A stretch of 64,000 nt of DNA from Paenibacillus pabuli (GTDB taxonomy: Bacteria > Bacillota > Bacilli > Paenibacillales > Paenibacillaceae). Positions 8,872 to 17,116 of the stretch are shown here, piece by piece. The stretch spans positions 1,426,001-1,490,000 of the forward strand of contig NZ_JBDOIO010000004.1 in the NCBI RefSeq assembly GCF_039831995.1, given 5' to 3'. The notes under the pieces were generated by a model. That model ran no database searches. It was not told the origin of the DNA and worked only from the letters and a program-made list of their open reading frames with translations. The stretch's first letter is position 1. Each line of letters begins with the position of its first letter. A program made the translations under genes and the position numbers.

Positions 8872-9471
8872 ATGCGAATTGGGCTTATTCGTCACGGTCT
8901 TACCGATTGGAACGCTGCAGGGCGTATTCAAGGGCAGACAGACATACCATTGAATGCCGAAGGGCGTCAGCAGGCAGAACGTCTGGGAAACCGTCTGTTG
9001 AAAGAGAATTATCAATGGGATTATATCATTACCAGTGGTTTATCCCGAGCCCAGGAGACAGGAGAGATTATCTCTGGATTGCTAGATGTGCCTATGCTTG
9101 AGCCGGATGCACGTTTGAAAGAAAGAGGTTTCGGTCAGATCGAGGGTTTGACCTCGGATGAACGAATCACCCGCTGGGGGATGGACTGGGAGACACTGGA
9201 TCTGGGACAGGAGCAGATTATCGATACACAGACTCGCGCTTTAGCGTTCCTGGAAGATTTATGGGCTGCATATCAGGACAAAAATGTATTGATTGTGACT
9301 CATGGCGCTTTTCTCGCCAACCTGTTGTCTGCCTTGTTCAAAGACCGCTATACGGAACGAATCGGAAACTTGTCGCTTACGATCCTGGAAAAAGAACAGG
9401 GTGACTGGAGTCCCTTGTTATATAACTGCACACGACATCTATCATTGGATTCGGCTAAACAATCTGAGTAA
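8872..9471 (+). CDS. Histidine phosphatase (phosphoglycerate mutase-like) family protein
   Basis: Cytoplasmic phosphatase of the histidine phosphatase superfamily. The catalytic RHG motif is in MRIGLIRHGLTDWN and the second histidine is in VTHGAF, with LKERGFGQIEG supplying the acid region. The ATG at 8872 is preferred over 8860 because GAGGGA lies just before it. About 200 residues suits small-molecule phosphatases such as PhoE or cobalamin/alpha-ribazole phosphatases; the substrate cannot be assigned. It follows the anti-sigma gene by 39 bases and may share its transcript. Confidence 0.85.
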   Translation: MRIGLIRHGLTDWNAAGRIQGQTDIPLNAEGRQQAERLGNRLLKENYQWDYIITSGLSRAQETGEIISGLLDVPMLEPDARLKERGFGQIEGLTSDERITRWGMDWETLDLGQEQIIDTQTRALAFLEDLWAAYQDKNVLIVTHGAFLANLLSALFKDRYTERIGNLSLTILEKEQGDWSPLLYNCTRHLSLDSAKQSE

Positions 9472-9494
9472 TTGGACTCAGGTTGTTTTTTTTT
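9460..9494 (+). terminator. Intrinsic terminator after the histidine phosphatase gene
   Basis: A 10-bp stem CAATCTGAGT/ACTCAGGTTG (one G-T pair) with a 6-base loop is followed by nine T. It overlaps the last codons of the phosphatase gene. Confidence 0.88.
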
Positions 9495-9616
9495 GTTTTG
9501 AAACAGCGAAACTGTCGGTTGCTATCATTCCGTGCCTCTCATTTTTCTTCTGAGCAGACAAGTTGGGGCATAGGATGAATAAAAAGATAAAAGATTTGGT
9601 AAATGAGGTTTAGATC

Positions 9617-9685
9617 ATGGGAATTCCGTCAAACATGTTTACAAAACCAAACTACTCCGGCCCCGAATTAGTAGCCAAACAGTAG
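9617..9685 (+). CDS. Possible 22-residue small protein
   Basis: A short frame begins with ATG, has GAGGTT six bases upstream, and ends in TAG at 9683-9685. The peptide (MGIPSNMFTKPNYSGPELVA, then KQ) has no signal or membrane segment. It fills most of the gap between the terminator at 9494 and the next gene. I do not recognise it. Proper ribosome-site spacing is the main support, so it may be chance. Confidence 0.3.
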   Translation: MGIPSNMFTKPNYSGPELVAKQ

Positions 9686-9707
9686 TTAACGGCGAGGCGA
9701 TGGACCC

Positions 9708-10826
9708 ATGAATCTAGCGGATATGCTAACTTTTGCCGATATCGGCCAGCTTAATCGAATAGCAGACTATTACCAATGTGAGTGCAAACCCAATTCCAAA
9801 CATGAACTCATCCAGAGTATTCTCACAACGTTGGGCAGTAGACGATTTTTTGAGCAACAGGTCAGCGAACTAAATGTGGCACATCTGCGTTTTCTGAACA
9901 ACCTGCTATTTGATCCCCGGCAATACTTTGGCATGGAAGAACTTGTCGCCATTGCCCGTCAGTCGATGGACAAAAAAGAAAGCGAGTCCGGCGCCAGTCC
10001 GCGCGATCTTATTGTTCGGTTCACCAAGAGCGGATGGTTGTTTAACGGAACGACACAGCATACGAAGTATTTGTATCAGGTACCTCAGGATTTGAAAATG
10101 AGATTCCGGGATGTGTTATCCGCTCACCTGAAGGCAGGTATTCAAACGACAAATGAACCACCGATGTACAGGGATGAATACCATCTGCTTGTAGACGACC
10201 TTAAGTTATTCCTGCGATTTGTTCAGCAGCATGAAATCACTTTGAACGCTGAAGGCATGATGTACCGGCGTTCCCAGCAGCAGGTGATGGACCATCTTCA
10301 TGTCAGTGAAACATTGGTTGGAAAAGCGGGATGGAGGTTTGGCTACGGTCGTTCCTTCAAGGATTACCCTGACCGTTTTGCATTTCTATACGACTATGCA
10401 TTTCACCACCGGCTTGTTCGGGAAGAACAGGGACTGCTGAAAGTGACTGCATTCGGCGAAGAAAAACTAGGTGCAGAGAATACAGCCGAGATGATACAGC
10501 TATTTCGGTTTTGGTTAAGACTTTATAAAGGTGCTATTCCAAACTTGTCCTCCATCGTGTACTGGACAGGGGAATGTGCACCCGGCTGGTCCACAGCAGA
10601 GTCTTTGTTCCGACAAATTGGTCCGTTAATACAGCCGTTTTATTACGACACGCCGGAGACCATCTATGAAACGAGAGTTCTCAAAATGATGCTGCATCTG
10701 GGGATGCTTCGCATTGGAGAGCAGGAGGGTAAGAGTACCGTGCAAATGACAGCCTGGGGATTACGCCTCGCTGCAACCTGCCGATCGTTGTCTGGTGATA
10801 CGACTCCTGTGGTGTTTGACATTTAG
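9708..10826 (+). CDS. Conserved-looking hypothetical protein, 372 residues
   Basis: I do not recognise a named family. The protein is soluble and has no signal peptide. It begins with a helical segment (MNLADMLTFADIGQLNRIADYYQ) resembling small SAP/Rho-N-like folds (HELIQSILTTLGSRRFFEQQ). The middle and C-terminal parts (QQQVMDHLHVSETLVGKAGWRFGYGRSFKDYP; TWGLRLAATC-like tail) look like winged-helix or helicase-associated modules. It stands between an ECF operon and a carbonic-anhydrase-like gene, with its own start after GAGGCG. Confidence 0.75.
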   Translation: MNLADMLTFADIGQLNRIADYYQCECKPNSKHELIQSILTTLGSRRFFEQQVSELNVAHLRFLNNLLFDPRQYFGMEELVAIARQSMDKKESESGASPRDLIVRFTKSGWLFNGTTQHTKYLYQVPQDLKMRFRDVLSAHLKAGIQTTNEPPMYRDEYHLLVDDLKLFLRFVQQHEITLNAEGMMYRRSQQQVMDHLHVSETLVGKAGWRFGYGRSFKDYPDRFAFLYDYAFHHRLVREEQGLLKVTAFGEEKLGAENTAEMIQLFRFWLRLYKGAIPNLSSIVYWTGECAPGWSTAESLFRQIGPLIQPFYYDTPETIYETRVLKMMLHLGMLRIGEQEGKSTVQMTAWGLRLAATCRSLSGDTTPVVFDI

Positions 10827-10870
10827 GGGACAAGTTGTTAAAATCACTCCCAAATTAAGGAGTGATACTG

Positions 10871-11377
10871 ATGATAATCCCATTCAAGGGTCAACAACCG
10901 CAGCTTCATTCTTCGGTATATGTAGCTGAAGGGGCCAAACTTATAGGCGACCTGAAGTTAGGCGCAGATTCAACGGTCTGGTTCAATGCCGTATTACGGG
11001 CCGATTTGGCGCCAATATGGATAGGACAACGTTGTAACATTCAGGACAATGCTGTAGGACATGTGAATACGAATCAACCTTTGATTCTGGGAGATGACGT
11101 TTCAGTCGGACATGCTGCGATTATTCATGGTTGTCACATTGGAACAGGCTCACTGATTGGTATGGGAGCCATCCTTCTGAATGGAGCCGAAATTGGTGAA
11201 TATGCACTGATTGGGGCCGGTTCTGTTGTAACTGAAAATACTAAAATTCCGCCCTATACCCTGGCTCTGGGAACACCAGCCAAAGTGATCCGTGAATTGA
11301 CGGATGCCGACCTTGAGCGGATGTCGAGGACTTCACTTGGTTATGTTGCCAAAGGTAAGGAATATAGGAGCTCTTAA
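10871..11377 (+). CDS. Gamma-carbonic-anhydrase-like left-handed beta-helix protein
   Basis: Trimeric left-handed beta-helix of the gamma-CA/YrdA/PaaY type. Hexapeptide repeats run through most of the protein, and the three metal histidines are expected in NIQDNAVGHV and VGHAAIIHGCHIG. The ATG at 10871 has AAGGAG nine bases upstream, while the in-frame GTG at 10862 overlaps that site. Many members lack measurable carbonic anhydrase activity, so the reaction is not assigned. Confidence 0.88.
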   Translation: MIIPFKGQQPQLHSSVYVAEGAKLIGDLKLGADSTVWFNAVLRADLAPIWIGQRCNIQDNAVGHVNTNQPLILGDDVSVGHAAIIHGCHIGTGSLIGMGAILLNGAEIGEYALIGAGSVVTENTKIPPYTLALGTPAKVIRELTDADLERMSRTSLGYVAKGKEYRSS

Positions 11378-11400
11378 ATCCGTTTTGGAGGTGCATCCTA

Positions 11401-11580
11401 TTGGATAAAATGAAAGTTACGTATGAAGTCATGTTGGGGCTGGCTGCTGAGATGGTGTGGGACGAAGCGCTTCGTAAACAGCGTAGCGAGAAGCTGTATA
11501 TGGAAATCGACAAGGCGTTGGCTACCGGAGACGAAGTAGCTTTCCGGAGTCTGACGGATGAACTGAAAACCATAAACTGA
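11401..11580 (+). CDS. IDEAL-domain mini-protein, 59 residues, TTG start
   Basis: A short gene starting with TTG after GGAGGTG (11387-11393). The product is essentially one IDEAL domain (EMVWDEALRKQRSEKLYMEI…ALATGDEVAFRSLTDEL), the small module found in YpiB and related Firmicute proteins. In B. subtilis ypiB lies just before ypiF and qcrABC, and here the same order holds (DUF2487, qcrABC follow). It therefore probably corresponds to the C-terminal part of YpiB reduced to its IDEAL domain. The function is not known from sequence. Confidence 0.82.
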   Translation: MDKMKVTYEVMLGLAAEMVWDEALRKQRSEKLYMEIDKALATGDEVAFRSLTDELKTIN

Positions 11581-11607
11581 TAAATGATGATCAAACATAT
11601 AAAAAAG

Positions 11608-11636
11608 GAAATGCGTGATTACGCATTTCTTTTTGT
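11608..11636 (+). terminator. Intrinsic terminator after the IDEAL gene
   Basis: GAAATGCGT/ACGCATTTC forms a 9-bp stem around a GATT loop, followed by TTTTTG. The A-run upstream could also let it work for minus-strand transcripts. Confidence 0.82.
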
Positions 11637-11733
11637 GTTTTTTAGGAAAGGTTTTACTAATAACTCTATGGATTTACATCGATTGCTCGTATATAATATG
11701 GGAATAAAATGGATAGAGAGGGGAAATAGGGAA

Positions 11734-12156
11734 TTGAAATTCAGTGAGATGACTCAAGACAGCTGGGCTGAACTGCAACTCTATCTGGATACATGCCTTA
11801 TTCCATTCACCGGTCTTACGGGTAATCAGTCGCCGGCAGAAGCCACGGAAGCGTTAGAGAGGCTTAGAGATTTTTTGGATCTGATTGAAGTTCCATTTAA
11901 AGGGCGGGTCATGACGTATCCGGCATTTCATTTCGCTTTTCCGGAAAAGTCAATGGCATTAAACACCATATGCGAGCAGCTTAAGCAGTCTGGGTTCAAA
12001 TATGTGGTGATCATGACATCCGATGGTTTTTTGAAGAAGGATGAAATTTCATCTGCAGATCTTGTTTTTAATCGTTCCCAATTGGTTGAGGAAATAGAAG
12101 AAGGGAAAATAGCAGGGTATATTGGGGAAAAAGTACGCGAGATGTGGAAAAATTAA
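11734..12156 (+). CDS. ypiF: DUF2487 family protein, YpiF-like
   Basis: Small cytoplasmic protein of about 140 residues whose gene precedes qcrABC in Bacillales. The TTG at 11734 is chosen because a purine-rich stretch (GAGAGGGGAAATAGGG) ends just before it and the upstream part of the frame is unlike the family. The sequence KFSEMTQDSWAELQLYLDTC and the C-terminal VREMWKN fit the family by recollection. The function is unknown. Confidence 0.75.
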   Translation: MKFSEMTQDSWAELQLYLDTCLIPFTGLTGNQSPAEATEALERLRDFLDLIEVPFKGRVMTYPAFHFAFPEKSMALNTICEQLKQSGFKYVVIMTSDGFLKKDEISSADLVFNRSQLVEEIEEGKIAGYIGEKVREMWKN

Positions 12157-12193
12157 CTTCTTGCTGAAATTGTGACAATTTATCAACAGTTTT

Positions 12194-12209
12194 TTAATAA
12201 CGCTTACAA
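12194..12209 (+). promoter_or_regulatory. cre-like sequence upstream of the qcr promoter
   Basis: TTAATAACGCTTACAA matches 15 of 16 positions of the cre consensus (the G at position 3 is A). It lies about 28 bases upstream of the qcr -35 hexamer. Control of qcrABC by CcpA is therefore possible but unproven. Confidence 0.3.
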
Positions 12210-12237
12210 TTGAACCTTAAAAATGTGTGACAAATTC

Positions 12238-12266
12238 TTGACGGTGTTCTAGGGCTACTATATGAT
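12238..12266 (+). promoter_or_regulatory. Sigma-A promoter of qcrABC
   Basis: TTGACG (12238-12243), a 17-base spacer and TATGAT (12261-12266) form a good housekeeping promoter, giving a leader of about 75 bases before qcrA. Confidence 0.7.
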
Positions 12267-12348
12267 TATGTATGTTCTAGTAAGTCGTGGAATTTCTGAT
12301 AATGAAAACGTATGAGAGAGTTGGCTGAAAAAGGGGGGTGGAGACAGT

Positions 12349-12891
12349 ATGAGCAGTGAGCATGACCAGCATGAAGCCTCGAACAAACCACCAAGCCGGA
12401 GGGAAATGTCACGCAGGCAGTTTTTAACGTACACGCTTGGTGGAGCTACAGCCTATATGGCCGCCGGTGCAATTCTTCCCATGGTCCGTTTTGCGGTGGA
12501 CCCCATTTTGCAGCACAAGGGAGAAGGCACTTCTGTCAAAGTAGCTGAAATCAGCAAAATTACGAACGAACCTCAAGAATTCACATTTGAACTGCAGCAG
12601 CAAGATGGTTGGTACCTGAGTAATGCTTCGCTCGTGGCATGGATTCGAAAGGATGAACAGGGTAAAATTTATGCGCTTTCACCAATCTGTAAACATTTGG
12701 GATGTACAGTAGGCTGGAACAGTGACAAAAATTATCCTGATGAGTATCATTGCCCCTGCCATGGCGCGCACTATGACAAGGAAGGGAAAAATCTTGCCGT
12801 AGCCCCGAAACCGCTGGATGAATATGTGGTCAAGGAGGATCAGGGCTGGGTATATCTGGGCGAGATTGTTCCGAACACCCGAGTGAAATAG
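12349..12891 (+). CDS. qcrA: Menaquinol:cytochrome c reductase iron-sulfur (Rieske) subunit
   Basis: Carries the [2Fe-2S] centre that takes electrons from menaquinol in the bc complex at the outer face of the membrane. Rieske ligands are C114-x-H116 in CKHLGC and C135/H138 in CPCHGAHYD, with the disulfide cysteines C119 and C137. The N-terminus has a twin-arginine-like SRRQFLTYTLGG segment and one membrane helix (about 28-50). The Shine-Dalgarno region GGGGTGGAG (12335-12343) is unusually G-rich and complementary to the small RNA at 7036-7119. Confidence 0.96.
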   Translation: MSSEHDQHEASNKPPSRREMSRRQFLTYTLGGATAYMAAGAILPMVRFAVDPILQHKGEGTSVKVAEISKITNEPQEFTFELQQQDGWYLSNASLVAWIRKDEQGKIYALSPICKHLGCTVGWNSDKNYPDEYHCPCHGAHYDKEGKNLAVAPKPLDEYVVKEDQGWVYLGEIVPNTRVK

Positions 12892-12906
12892 GAGGCGTGA
12901 ACGCAG

Positions 12907-13578
12907 ATGTTTAAAAATGTCTATGACTGGATTGACGAGCGTCTCGATATCACGCCAATCTGGAGGGACGTTGCGGATCATGAGGTTCCAGAGCACGTAA
13001 ACCCGGCTCACCACTTTTCCGCATTCGTCTACTGCTTTGGTGGATTGACGTTCTTTATTACCGTAATTCAGATTCTCTCAGGAATGTTTCTTACGATGTA
13101 TTATGTGCCTGATATCATCAATGCCTATGCCAGTGTCGAGTATCTGCAGACCAAAGTAGCCTTCGGCCAAATTGTGCGCGGCATGCACCACTGGGGAGCC
13201 AGTCTGGTAATCGTAATGATGTTTTTACATACGATGCGTGTATTCTTTACAGGCTCTTATAAAGCACCCCGTGAGATGAACTGGGTCGTCGGCATGTTGA
13301 TCTTTTTCGTCATGCTGGGTCTGGGATTAACAGGGTACCTGCTGCCATGGGATAACAAAGCCTATTTTGCAACCAAAGTTACCCTGGAAATTGCCAATAC
13401 GGTCCCTTGGTTGGGACCAATCATTAAAGAATTCCTGCAAGGTGGAACCATTGTAGGTGCACAGACGCTAACGCGATTCTTTGCCCTGCACGTCTTCTTC
13501 CTCCCCGCTGTGCTTCTGGTGCTTCTGGTCGGACACTTCATCATGATCCGCAGACAGGGCATTTCGGGACCACTATAA
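12907..13578 (+). CDS. qcrB: Menaquinol:cytochrome c reductase cytochrome b subunit
   Basis: Cytochrome b6-type subunit of 223 residues with four membrane helices that hold two b hemes and, in Bacillales, an extra covalently attached heme c. Heme histidines are seen in RGMHHWGASLVIVMMFLHTMRVF and in FFALHVFFLPAVLLVLLVGHF. The motif GYLLPWDNKA is the quinone-site region. It sits 15 bases after qcrA and 21 before qcrC, in the standard split b6/subunit IV arrangement. Confidence 0.96.
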   Translation: MFKNVYDWIDERLDITPIWRDVADHEVPEHVNPAHHFSAFVYCFGGLTFFITVIQILSGMFLTMYYVPDIINAYASVEYLQTKVAFGQIVRGMHHWGASLVIVMMFLHTMRVFFTGSYKAPREMNWVVGMLIFFVMLGLGLTGYLLPWDNKAYFATKVTLEIANTVPWLGPIIKEFLQGGTIVGAQTLTRFFALHVFFLPAVLLVLLVGHFIMIRRQGISGPL

Positions 13579-13599
13579 TTTGAGAAGGGAGGAATCGCT

Positions 13600-14481
13600 A
13601 TGGCTCACGGACACAAGCCTGATGATCAGGAGAAGATTATCTTTGTCGGTGATTCACGCGTCCGTAAAGGAGCAGGATTTATTACCCCGCCGGACTATAC
13701 GGCGTATCCAGGCAAATCCGAAGCATTTATACCTAACTTTCTGCTAAAGGAATGGATGGTTGGTGTTGTGGTGCTGGTGGGCATCCTGGTGCTGACGATC
13801 TCTGAACCTGCACCACTTGGTTATCCGGCCAATCCAAGTGCATCCGTTATTCCGATGCCGGACTGGTATTTCCTTTTTCTGTACCAATATCTAAAATATC
13901 CATACGCTTCAGGCGATTATGTCCTGCTCGGTGTTCTGGGTGTCAGTGGGGTTGCTTTTGGAGCGTTGCTGCTGGCCCCGTTCCTGGATACAGGCAAGGA
14001 GCGACGGTTTTACAGACGTCCGATTGCATCATCCCTGATGGTTCTGTCGATCCTATCCGTATTTTATCTCACGAATGTAGCTTGGACGCACTACAAGCAC
14101 GAGCTTGAAGCGACAGGTCAGAAGCCTGAGCACATTCAGCGTGAGGAAGAGGCGCTTGAGAAGCATGAACAAGGTCTGCCGACTTCCAATGCGCCGGGTC
14201 AACAACAAGAAGTGGCCATCGTCGAGAAGGATGATCCTGCAATGGAAACGTTTAAGAAGGCGGGATGTGTGGCATGTCATGCTGCAGATATGAAGGGTGC
14301 TGGTGGCCCTTCCCTTCGCGGTGTTGGTGATAAACACAGCCAGGAAGAGATCTTGACGATTATCAAAGAAGGATACAATAGCATGCCACCTCAGTATGAT
14401 CAAGCCATCGCCCAAGGTTTGACAGATGACGATATCAATCACCTGGCGGAATGGCTTGCGAAACAGAAGGCAGAACAGTAA
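13600..14481 (+). CDS. qcrC: Menaquinol:cytochrome c reductase subunit IV/cytochrome c fusion
   Basis: Fusion typical of Bacillales: an N-terminal subunit IV-like part with three membrane helices (roughly residues 46-66, 105-127, 143-160) and a C-terminal class I cytochrome c outside the cell. The heme c site is C223-x2-C226-H227 in GCVACH, and the axial methionine is likely in NSMPPQ. A charged linker of about 50 residues joins the parts. A strong terminator follows, ending the qcr operon. Confidence 0.96.
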   Translation: MAHGHKPDDQEKIIFVGDSRVRKGAGFITPPDYTAYPGKSEAFIPNFLLKEWMVGVVVLVGILVLTISEPAPLGYPANPSASVIPMPDWYFLFLYQYLKYPYASGDYVLLGVLGVSGVAFGALLLAPFLDTGKERRFYRRPIASSLMVLSILSVFYLTNVAWTHYKHELEATGQKPEHIQREEEALEKHEQGLPTSNAPGQQQEVAIVEKDDPAMETFKKAGCVACHAADMKGAGGPSLRGVGDKHSQEEILTIIKEGYNSMPPQYDQAIAQGLTDDDINHLAEWLAKQKAEQ

Positions 14482-14496
14482 AATCGAATTAAGCCA

Positions 14497-14530
14497 AAAA
14501 CCTGACTGTTGTTGCGGTCAGGTTTTTTTT
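14497..14530 (+). terminator. Intrinsic terminator after qcrC
   Basis: AAAACCTGAC/GTCAGGTTTT stem with a 10-base loop is followed by a run of nine T. It separates qcrABC from the ypjA-like gene. Confidence 0.9.
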
Positions 14531-14590
14531 TGAGGTGTTTTACCAATCAATGCATAATGAGTTCATAGAAACTGTAAGAAGGAAGGGGCA

Positions 14591-15223
14591 GTGAACGTGT
14601 CTTTATCGTTTTTCTGGAGCCGGGAGTTTCTGACCAATCGGTATTTCCTGTGGCTTCTGTTTTGGTGTAATGCAGTGGGTACGGTGTATGGGTACATATG
14701 GTACGGAGATCAGCTGGAATTAACACTGGCCGAACAGCCGCTTTGGCAGGTTGTATTTGTTCCGGACAGTCCAACAGCGAGTTTATTTTTTACCCTTGGA
14801 CTTTTATGGGTGTTATATAAACCGAAGTCGGCTGTACTCAACCGAATCGGACATGTTATTCAAGCTCTCGCTGTGGTTACATCGGTGAAATATGGGGTGT
14901 GGGCCGTATCGATTATTTTTGCGGGCTGGATGCAGGGAGGGTCGCCGCATTGGCAGGACTGGATGCTGATCGCCTCACACAGTGCCATGGCCATTGAAGC
15001 ATTGATCTATGTGAGATTTTTTGGGTTTAAATGGGTGGCGCTGCTAATCGCCAGCCTGTGGACGTTATTAAATGATACGATGGATTATACATATGATATT
15101 TTCCCTTGGCTGCCTAGTGCTCTCTACGAGCATCTGGATGGTGTACGCAATTTCACTTTCGGACTTACCCTGATCAGCATTCTGTGTGCGTGGCTGGCAT
15201 TAAGGCAGGCTAAACGAGCCTGA
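14591..15223 (+). CDS. ypjA: DUF1405 integral membrane protein, YpjA-like
   Basis: Membrane protein of 210 residues with about six predicted helices (for example FLWLLFWCNAVGTVYGYIW, SLFFTLGLLWVLY, VALLIASLWTLL). It starts at GTG after GAAGGAAGGGG. The position after qcrC and before a YpjB-like gene is the same as B. subtilis ypjA. The function is not known. Confidence 0.82.
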   Translation: MNVSLSFFWSREFLTNRYFLWLLFWCNAVGTVYGYIWYGDQLELTLAEQPLWQVVFVPDSPTASLFFTLGLLWVLYKPKSAVLNRIGHVIQALAVVTSVKYGVWAVSIIFAGWMQGGSPHWQDWMLIASHSAMAIEALIYVRFFGFKWVALLIASLWTLLNDTMDYTYDIFPWLPSALYEHLDGVRNFTFGLTLISILCAWLALRQAKRA

Positions 15224-15283
15224 TTTCGTAAGCTTGTTCTAAGCGGCCGTGCCCTGCCATACATTGGTATGGGGGGGATGTCC

Positions 15284-16153
15284 ATGAAGAAAATGTTCTG
15301 GAACAAAACCGGATTAATGGTAGTATCGTTCATGGCACTGTTGTTTTGGACGAACTTGTCATACAGTGTATCTGCACAAAGCGAAGGGAATGCAGGGGAA
15401 GCGGATCAGCAAGCTCTCGTCAATAGTTCCATTCAACAGCTTAATCAGGAAGCAACTTCGCTCTACAGACATGCCTTGGAACATAATATCGAGGAAGTCA
15501 GAAACAGTATTATGCGGATTAGCGAACGGTTGGAGCATATCTCGTTTGAAGGTCAGACAACGGTCGAAGGCATTCATGCTTTATCCGAAACGATTGTTGA
15601 GGTCAAACAAGCAGCTGTCCGCGTCAAAAGTGATGACACCAGTCTTCAGCAGGCTTCAGCCAAACTGCGACTCGCTGCTGACAGTCTTGCTAATCCATCC
15701 AAACCATTATGGCTCCAATATTATAAAATTGTAAAAGATGACCTTCAGGCCATATCAACCGCTGTGAGTCAGCATGAGAAAGCAGCAGCACTCTCCAGCC
15801 GATATGCCTTGCTTGAAGAGCACTATGAAACTATTCGACCGGCAGCGATGATTCGCCGTGAACCCTACGAGATCGCTCAGCTGGATGCCTGGTTGTCCCA
15901 CACCAAAGGACTGACTGGAGCCAAACAGCCTGATATCACTCAGCTGCAAAGCATGGTATCCCAAGGTGAAGAACTGGTAAATCAATTGTTTGGACGCGAG
16001 AAGGATGAGAGTGCATTTGTCCCGTTTGTTCAGGGTCCGAACCGGAGAGCGGCAGGGTTATTCATCACATCCGTGATTGTAGCCGCACTAAGTTATGCGG
16101 GATATCGTAAGTATCGTGCACAGCAGCAGGGCATATTTCCATTCCGGCGCTGA
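15284..16153 (+). CDS. ypjB: Sporulation-associated membrane protein, YpjB-like
   Basis: An extracellular helical protein: signal peptide (KTGLMVVSFMALLFWTNLSYSVSAQ), a long coiled region (about residues 30-250) and a C-terminal membrane anchor (AGLFITSVIVAALSYAGY) with a basic tail. The ATG at 15284 was picked because a run of seven G lies six bases upstream; in-frame ATGs at 15269 and 15278 are alternatives. Synteny with B. subtilis ypjB supports the name. The molecular role is unknown. Confidence 0.75.
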   Translation: MKKMFWNKTGLMVVSFMALLFWTNLSYSVSAQSEGNAGEADQQALVNSSIQQLNQEATSLYRHALEHNIEEVRNSIMRISERLEHISFEGQTTVEGIHALSETIVEVKQAAVRVKSDDTSLQQASAKLRLAADSLANPSKPLWLQYYKIVKDDLQAISTAVSQHEKAAALSSRYALLEEHYETIRPAAMIRREPYEIAQLDAWLSHTKGLTGAKQPDITQLQSMVSQGEELVNQLFGREKDESAFVPFVQGPNRRAAGLFITSVIVAALSYAGYRKYRAQQQGIFPFRR

Positions 16154-16171
16154 TGATCTGCCTCGAAATCT

Positions 16172-16227
16172 AAAAAACCTCGATCCGCAATGCAGCCAAT
16201 TGGCCGTTCTCGGGAAAGAGGTTTTTT
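16172..16227. terminator. Bidirectional terminator between ypjB-like and yitT-like genes
   Basis: AAAAAACCTC (16172-16181) and GAGGTTTTTT (16218-16227) are perfect inverted repeats giving a T-run on either strand. The two flanking genes converge here. Confidence 0.85.
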
Positions 16228-16246
16228 GCATGTAATTGATTTGATT

Positions 16247-17116
16247 TCAGGATTCCTTGAAGCCTTCTCCATGAACGTCATGAACATCACTGATGATAAC
16301 AAAGGCACGGGGATCAACAGATCTGACAATGGTTTGCAGGCGCCTGAATTCCTGACGTGAAATAACGCAGTAAGCCACATGTTTGGCTTGTTTGGAGTAG
16401 GCGCCGATGGCTGGAATAAGAGTTACACCGCGATCCATTTCCCGGGTAATCAGATCAGCGATTTCAGGAGCATGGTCACTAATGATCATGAATGCCCGAG
16501 CGGAATAAGCCCCTTCCTGAATGAAGTCAATGACCTTGGAAGCGATAAAGACGGCAACCAGCGTATACAGTATTTTTTCTTTTGGAATGTAGATCAGAGA
16601 GATGCCAATAATAATGAAATCGATACCGAGCAAAATCCGGCCCATGCTCCATCCATATTTCCGGTTGAGAATCCTCGCGATGATATCAGAACCACCTGTC
16701 GTACCGCCTGAGCGAAATACGATGCCCAGACCAGCACCGAGAGTGACACCTGCATAAAGTGCTGCCAGCAAGAGATCGTTCTCCGTATGCAGCGGCTCAA
16801 TCCATCCCGAGTGGATCATTTTCTCAAACAGCCACAGAAACACGGTAAGGGCCCCAATCCCCACCCCTGTGTAGATCATCTGTCTGCCGCCCAGGATCTT
16901 GAGCCCGACCAGAAATAGCGGGACGTTGATAATAAGGGTTGTCAGGGAAGGAGAGAGGTCGAATGCATACTTCAACAGCACGGTAACCCCGGTGACGCCG
17001 CCCTCCATCAGCTGATTAGGGATAATGAAGTACAGCAGTCCAAAAGCATACAATGCAGTACCTAGCAGAATAGGGAGAATCAGTTTGATTTGAATCCAAG
17101 TTTTGGCAGTGCTCAT
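16247..17116 (-). CDS. YitT-family membrane protein (DUF161 plus DUF2179)
   Basis: Five or so membrane helices in the first 180 residues (for example LILPILLGTALYAFGLLYFIIP) are followed by a cytoplasmic DUF2179 domain (ARAFMIISDHAPEIADLITREMDRGVTLIPAIGAYS). The RSGGTTGGSDIIARIL motif is characteristic. The start at 17116 has GGAGAGGGA four bases upstream. B. subtilis has a YitT-family gene (ypjC) at the same syntenic position but on the operon strand; here it is inverted. Transport or regulatory function is not established. Confidence 0.87.
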   Translation of the reverse strand: MSTAKTWIQIKLILPILLGTALYAFGLLYFIIPNQLMEGGVTGVTVLLKYAFDLSPSLTTLIINVPLFLVGLKILGGRQMIYTGVGIGALTVFLWLFEKMIHSGWIEPLHTENDLLLAALYAGVTLGAGLGIVFRSGGTTGGSDIIARILNRKYGWSMGRILLGIDFIIIGISLIYIPKEKILYTLVAVFIASKVIDFIQEGAYSARAFMIISDHAPEIADLITREMDRGVTLIPAIGAYSKQAKHVAYCVISRQEFRRLQTIVRSVDPRAFVIISDVHDVHGEGFKES

